Of a stretch of DNA of 64,000 nt, positions 59,953 through 64,000 are shown piece by piece (position 1 is the first letter of the stretch; each line of letters starts with the position of its first letter). The notes beneath the pieces are model-generated. The model was not told the DNA's origin. It did no database searches and saw only the letters and a list, made by a program, of their open reading frames with translations. The stretch lies in NCBI GenBank assembly GCA_031553595.1, contig JAVBLI010000030.1:1-64000 (forward strand), read 5' to 3'. The position numbers were made by a program, and so were the translations under genes. The stretch comes from RGIG3701 sp031553595 (GTDB lineage: Bacteria > Planctomycetota > Planctomycetia > Pirellulales > Thermoguttaceae).

Positions 59953-61197
59953 ATGAAAAACACGCACCCAGCTTATTTTTCACTTTTTCTGCTCATCTCA
60001 CTCATTTTAACGGCACAGACGGCTTTCGGGCAGGCCGCCCGCGTTCCGGCCGCAGCGCCCGCCGCCGCCCCGGCTGCTTCCGCCACGAAACTTACCCCGA
60101 AAGTGGAAGCATTCCAAAAGGCGCTGAAAGCGTACGCCGGCAGACTGGAGAAAGCGGAATCGCTGCAGCAGGAATACCTGAAGCCGGAAACCTCCGAGAC
60201 GCGGAAAGAGGAAATCGGAACCGAGCTGGAAGAAATCGGGACCAGCGTGGGCAAGTTTTATCCCCAGATGGTGAAACTCGCGGAGGCCGCCTGGATGGAA
60301 GCCCCCGGTGCCACGGATGAGCTCATCATTTTCATCACCCAGGTAATCGACATGCGGATGACCGCCGGAAATTATGAAAGCGCGGCGAAACTTCTGCGCG
60401 GCATGCTGACCACGGATTACCCGCAAAAATTGCCGGAAATTTATGACGTGGCCGGCGAGGTGTTTTTCGTCCTGAACGAGTATGACTCGGCCGAGAAATT
60501 TTTCAAAATGGCCGAGCAGAAAAAAGTCATTTCCGATGAAAGCGTGGCGTGGCAGAAACTGCTTCCGTATTATAAGGTGGCGTGGGCCCGTGAAAAAACG
60601 CTCCGTGACCGTGAAAAAACGGCGGACGATCTGCCTCGCGTCCTGCTGAAGACCACGAAAGGGGACATCACGCTGGAGCTTTTCGAGAATGACGCCCCGA
60701 ACACCGTGGCGAATTTCATTTCGCTGGTGGAAAAGAAATTTTATGACGGCTCGCCCTTCCATAACGTCATTCCCGGCTTCATGGCCCAGACCGGCACGAA
60801 TGGAGAAACCGGTGAGCCGGGCCCGGGATACCGAATCGCGTGTGAGGCTTCAAAACCCGGTGCCCGCAAGCATTTCCGTGGTTCCGCGAGCATGGCCATC
60901 ACCGAAAAAGACACCGGCGGTTCCCAGTTCTTTCTCTGTTTCACGCCGAATAAAGATCTGGACAGCGTGAACACCGTGTTCGGCCGGATCATCAGCGGCT
61001 GGGACGCATTCAGTGAAATCACGCCCGTAAACGCATACACGCCGGATCCGCTGGCCGAGCCGGACATGATTCTCTCTGCGGAAGTCATCCGGAAGCGTGA
61101 CCACGCCTATAAACCCGAGATCATCCGTGACGGCGCCGCCGCAAAAACCACAAAAAAGCCCGCCACGCCCGCAAAAACCGGGCCGTCCGCGTACTGA
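59953..61197 (+). CDS. Secreted cyclophilin-type peptidylprolyl isomerase with helical N-terminal domain
   Basis: 414 aa. Signal peptide (1-26, AQTAFGQ), an Ala/Pro linker, a helical TPR-like part (about 45-215, with VAGEVFFVLNEYDSAEKFFKMAEQ in parts), then a cyclophilin domain (about 230-390): TTKGDITLELFENDAPNTV and SASMAITEKDTGGSQFF. In the active-site segment FHNVIPGFMAQTG, the position of the catalytic Arg (FHRVIPGFM in classical enzymes) is Asn, so isomerase activity may be weak; it may act as a chaperone. AAGGA 8 bases upstream of the start. Confidence 0.9.
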   Translation: MKNTHPAYFSLFLLISLILTAQTAFGQAARVPAAAPAAAPAASATKLTPKVEAFQKALKAYAGRLEKAESLQQEYLKPETSETRKEEIGTELEEIGTSVGKFYPQMVKLAEAAWMEAPGATDELIIFITQVIDMRMTAGNYESAAKLLRGMLTTDYPQKLPEIYDVAGEVFFVLNEYDSAEKFFKMAEQKKVISDESVAWQKLLPYYKVAWAREKTLRDREKTADDLPRVLLKTTKGDITLELFENDAPNTVANFISLVEKKFYDGSPFHNVIPGFMAQTGTNGETGEPGPGYRIACEASKPGARKHFRGSASMAITEKDTGGSQFFLCFTPNKDLDSVNTVFGRIISGWDAFSEITPVNAYTPDPLAEPDMILSAEVIRKRDHAYKPEIIRDGAAAKTTKKPATPAKTGPSAY

Positions 61198-61235
61198 TTT
61201 AATTAAAACGAAGAGTCTTCCATTTTTTAAGAAAG

Positions 61236-61331
61236 GAAACACGGAATTCGCTGAAAGAAAACAGAAAACGCGGAAATAATTTTTAAAATCTTTTCCGCGA
61301 CTTCCGTTTCTTTTCCGCGTATTCCGTGTTT
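61236..61331. repeat. Nested inverted repeat between convergent genes
   Basis: Outer arms AACACGGAATTCGC (61238-61251) and GCGTATTCCGTGTT (61317-61330) pair with one mismatch. Inner arms CGCGGAAA (61269-61276) and TTTCCGCG (61292-61299) pair fully. A/T-rich flanks on both sides suggest a two-way terminator for the cyclophilin gene and the gene ending at 61336. Confidence 0.65.
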
Positions 61332-61335
61332 TATT

Positions 61336-62319
61336 TTAAAAAAGAGACGGCTCTCCACTTCCACCTGCCAGAATCGCCGCCGTGCCCACGCCGTAAAACG
61401 TGTACTCCACATCCGTTTCCGTATCCGGCAGCGCCGCGAGAAACCCGCCGGTATTCTGTTCCAGCGTGCGCACAAAATCCGCTGTCCGGTTTAAGGAAAA
61501 CGTATTCAGCACGCCGAGATGCTCCAGCGTGACCACGGCCGTGAACGTGCTCAGCAGATCACTGACCGGGATCTGCGGATTCGCGCGCCACCCACCGTCC
61601 GGCATCATGTTCTCATGAAAAAACCGCACACATCCATCCATCACCTCCGGCGTCAGCTCCCCAAGCATCTGTAACGTACCCACGGCCGCCGCGGTGGGAT
61701 TCGCGCCGCTGGCGTGCATGTCCGGGAGCTCTGAAAACCCGCCGTCCGCCTGCTGCCGGGCGAGTAAACTTTCCGCCAGACGCCGTCTTTCGCGGGCATC
61801 TTCCAGGCGTGTCACCGCCGCCAAAAATTCCGGCCCGAGAAGCACTAGCGCCGTCAGTGTCAGGAACGTCTGATACACGCTGCCGGCTCCGCTGCGTGCC
61901 GTTTTCGCGAACATTCCGTCCGGGCGCGCCAGCGGCGTCAGCTTCCGCCGCACTATTTCCACGCATGCGTCTCCCGCCGGCAAAATCCGCTCCCCGGTGA
62001 GCATCTCCACAGACCGCGCGGTGGTGAGAAACGTCAGAAAATCCACCGGCGTAAACGTTTCCGCACGCCCCGCATTCCCGCCGAGCCAGGCCGTCAGCCG
62101 CCTCCCGCTTTCCGCATCCTGCACCCCCAGCGTCAAAAGCGTCCGTAGCCCAAACGAAGTGTAATACGGATCACTGGGCCGCTTCATCCGCCCCGTAAAC
62201 CCGCCGTCCGCCTGCTGCTCGGCGAGCACAAAATCCCCATGCCGCCGCCGAAACGCCTCCCCCAGCCGCATCCCCGCCGCCATCATTTTCACCGCCAGCG
62301 CCGTCAGGTAATCGACCAT
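61336..62319 (-). CDS. Prenyltransferase/squalene-cyclase repeat protein
   Basis: 327 aa, all helical, with repeats of the alpha/alpha toroid type: QQADGGF (about 35), QQADGGF (about 192), PDGGW (about 250), NTGGF (about 293). Closest in layout to the beta subunit of protein geranylgeranyltransferase. No DxDD cyclase motif is seen, and the metal ligands of eukaryotic prenyltransferases cannot be confirmed, so the enzyme activity is open. Similar proteins are common in planctomycetes. It stands 18 bp downstream of the zinc-finger membrane protein gene. Confidence 0.8.
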   Translation of the reverse strand: MVDYLTALAVKMMAAGMRLGEAFRRRHGDFVLAEQQADGGFTGRMKRPSDPYYTSFGLRTLLTLGVQDAESGRRLTAWLGGNAGRAETFTPVDFLTFLTTARSVEMLTGERILPAGDACVEIVRRKLTPLARPDGMFAKTARSGAGSVYQTFLTLTALVLLGPEFLAAVTRLEDARERRRLAESLLARQQADGGFSELPDMHASGANPTAAAVGTLQMLGELTPEVMDGCVRFFHENMMPDGGWRANPQIPVSDLLSTFTAVVTLEHLGVLNTFSLNRTADFVRTLEQNTGGFLAALPDTETDVEYTFYGVGTAAILAGGSGEPSLF

Positions 62320-62337
62320 CCGCTCACCGTTACCCCG

Positions 62338-63369
62338 TCAATCCTCGAAAGCCGGCGACTGCACCGTGGCAGTCTGCGCCCGCTGCAACCGCTGCGGCGG
62401 AACCAGCGTTTCGCGCTGCACGCCCTGCGAAAACGCAGTGTGCCAGGATTTAAAGAAGCCGAAAATCGAAATCCCGCCCAGCGCCAGGCCGATCAAAAGA
62501 TTCTTCCCCACCGCCTGCATCGCCTCCGAGCTTTCCATGAGAATTTCGTAAGCGACAATCGCACTCTGCCAGAAAGCGACTTCCGGGTATTCCTTGGTGA
62601 CCGCGATGTGAATTTCAATTCCGTAAGTCAGAAACACGGCCCCGACGCACATCACAACGGCGATCAGGCTGCAAACGATCACGCTGCGGAGGTTATGCGT
62701 GCCGCCAAGATACGTAAATCCGTGAAAACAGCAGGCCGCGATCACGTACCCCGCGATGGCCGCAATGTACCCGGCCAGGCCGACCGCCACCCACAGCGCG
62801 ACGCCGATCATTCCGCCCAACACCGCTCCCAGAAGCCCCATCCCCCAATTTTTCCCCGAAAGCGGCTCCGTTTTCTTCGACTGCTCACAGAAATTTTCGT
62901 GGCACGCCTCACACTGACACACCACCGCCTCTCCGCCGATCATATACAGCCCCACCCGTTCATGCGTCCCGCACTCAATGCATTTCGTGACGAAACGGTG
63001 CTGCACGAGCAACTGCTGCAACTGGCGGATGTAATTTCCCACCCACCGCAGCGTTTCCTCTTCCTCACCGGGCAAATCGCGGAACGAAATCGAGACGACG
63101 CCATACAGATTTTCCGCGTCTCCGCTCCAGGAGGCGTCAAACGCCCGCCCGCCGGAGGAGGCGACGAAATCCGTCAGCAGCCGTGCCAGTGCCTCCCCGC
63201 CCGCGGCATCCTGAGCCGTCACCCACGTGCCGACCCAAATGCTTTTCGCGGGACTTTCATTCTGCGTGACATAAAAAAGACAGTCCGACAAAAATCCCTG
63301 CACCGACGGCCCGTCCGCTTTATAAAACAGCCCCGTCTCCGCCACGATACGCTCTAGTGTGCTACTCAT
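62338..63369 (-). CDS. Zinc-finger membrane protein, function unknown
   Basis: 343 aa from the ATG at 63367-63369, supported by AAAGGAGT upstream; the frame is open 14 codons further. A soluble N-terminal domain (about 1-135) is followed by a zinc-ribbon (KCIECGTHE ... CQCEACHENFC, about 140-170) and then about four membrane helices (about 185-320). The N-terminal part resembles no family I know. It lies between the RNase gene and the prenyltransferase-repeat gene on the same strand, likely one operon. Confidence 0.7.
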   Translation of the reverse strand: MSSTLERIVAETGLFYKADGPSVQGFLSDCLFYVTQNESPAKSIWVGTWVTAQDAAGGEALARLLTDFVASSGGRAFDASWSGDAENLYGVVSISFRDLPGEEEETLRWVGNYIRQLQQLLVQHRFVTKCIECGTHERVGLYMIGGEAVVCQCEACHENFCEQSKKTEPLSGKNWGMGLLGAVLGGMIGVALWVAVGLAGYIAAIAGYVIAACCFHGFTYLGGTHNLRSVIVCSLIAVVMCVGAVFLTYGIEIHIAVTKEYPEVAFWQSAIVAYEILMESSEAMQAVGKNLLIGLALGGISIFGFFKSWHTAFSQGVQRETLVPPQRLQRAQTATVQSPAFED

Positions 63370-63456
63370 GACCGACTCCTTTCTTGTTCTGCAAGTAACA
63401 TTTCTTTTCACCGCACCTCAGCGTCCGGCGTCCGCAACGCATGGCCATGCCGCGGG

Positions 63457-64000
63457 TCATTTTTCGTTAAACTGCACCATGTCCCCTTTTCCGTTTCTGC
63501 AGATCACCTCCAGGAAGTCCGGCGTCACCGCATCCCGCCCGCGCACCTGCACGCGCATGTGCCCGGCATGCTCCATGTCCGCGATTTTCTCGCGCTTTTC
63601 ATTATTCATAATGTCTGCCACATCCCGGTGCACGGCCATCTCCACCGACGCCACATCCCGCCGCTGACTGGCCAGCAACAAAAGGCGAATCACCTCCAGC
63701 ACCATGGTCTCCACCGACTTCAGCACGCCCAGCCCATGACAGTACGGACACTCCTGAAATACGCTCCGCTTAATACTCGGGCGAATCCGCTGCCGCGTCA
63801 TTTCAATCAGCCCGAACGGACTGGTGCGCAAAATCTTCGTCCGCGCGCGATCCCGCTTCACCGCGTCCCGCAGCGCCCGCTCCACCCCCCGGCGGTGCTT
63901 TTCACGCCGCATGTCAATAAAATCGTTCACGATCACGCCACCCAAATCGCGCAGCCGCAACTGCCGCGCGATTTCCTTCGCCGCCAGCAGGTTAATCTGA
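63457..64000 (-). CDS. Ribonuclease E/G family protein (3' part)
   Basis: Only the C-terminal 180 residues are in the window; the gene continues past 64000. The visible start NLLAAKEIARQLRLRDLGG and VNDFIDMR carry the metal-binding aspartate of the DNase I-like catalytic domain. The zinc link CPYCHG follows (CPxCxG), and then the small domain. The end after the zinc link is short, so it is RNase G-like rather than an RNase E with a long scaffold tail. Confidence 0.92.
   Translation of the reverse strand, partial: QINLLAAKEIARQLRLRDLGGVIVNDFIDMRREKHRRGVERALRDAVKRDRARTKILRTSPFGLIEMTRQRIRPSIKRSVFQECPYCHGLGVLKSVETMVLEVIRLLLLASQRRDVASVEMAVHRDVADIMNNEKREKIADMEHAGHMRVQVRGRDAVTPDFLEVICRNGKGDMVQFNEK

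Noticed and set aside
1..64000. tRNA, rRNA, riboswitch, prophage or insertion-sequence genes
   Set aside because: None found by reading; no transposase or integrase motifs in any frame with gene-like composition.

Overview
The window is bacterial, moderately GC-rich chromosomal DNA with no plasmid, phage or transposase genes. It most likely comes from a Planctomycetota, perhaps an uncultured anaerobic or gut-associated lineage. Support for this: the order rpoZ-gmk-yicC-secG-tpiA, a planctomycete-style RpoZ, a FabI of the type that begins with a GVANKKSVA nucleotide-binding motif, an ExbB-ExbD-ExbD-VWA cluster, a DUF1573 protein, a PEP-CTERM protein and very large signal-peptide proteins of no recognised family. 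The phylum call is inference from gene content; no rRNA gene is present.

Layout. (1) 1-7.3 kb: a zinc-ribbon membrane protein, then a complete sodium-pumping NADH:quinone reductase operon (nqrABCDEF, minus strand). (2) 7.3-12.4 kb, plus strand: serine acetyltransferase, then a three-gene surface-glycolipid cluster (polyprenyl-phosphate GT2, YdjC-type deacetylase, GT39-like membrane transferase). (3) 12.4-18 kb, minus: fumarase, a leucine-rich-repeat protein, then cstA-scpB. (4) 18-26.4 kb: an ArfB ribosome-rescue factor (plus), an ABC-2 exporter with a large external domain plus a companion protein, a LamG/PEP-CTERM protein and a secreted esterase. (5) 26.4-41.1 kb: one operon of three giant envelope proteins (1711, 1451 and about 1720 aa) that look like distant paralogues and end in a strong intrinsic terminator. 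(6) 41.1-45.2 kb, plus: a 770-bp regulatory gap, a DUF1573 protein with a proline-rich tail, and hemL. (7) 45.2-55 kb, minus: an energised envelope module (ExbB, two ExbD, a VWA protein, two TPR-type proteins) and a Ski2-like helicase. (8) 55-64 kb: fabI, rpoZ-gmk-yicC, secG, tpiA, a secreted cyclophilin (plus), a prenyltransferase/squalene-cyclase-repeat protein, a zinc-finger membrane protein and the 3' part of an RNase E/G gene.

The gene set fits a Gram-negative-type cell with sodium-based respiration and a large investment in envelope proteins. The giant-protein operon and the Exb/VWA module are the best candidates for undescribed machinery.

Two non-coding patterns run through the window. 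One is a palindromic dispersed element of about 100 bp (four copies plus a half copy), which abuts or supplies gene ends. The other is a set of 7-bp tandem repeat tracts, each with its own unit, which fill many intergenic gaps and also enter reading frames (helicase linker and stop codon, guanylate kinase N-terminus, the junction of two giant genes). No tRNA, rRNA, CRISPR array or insertion sequence was seen. Start codons were revised wherever repeat DNA or a better Shine-Dalgarno site argued against the longest open frame.
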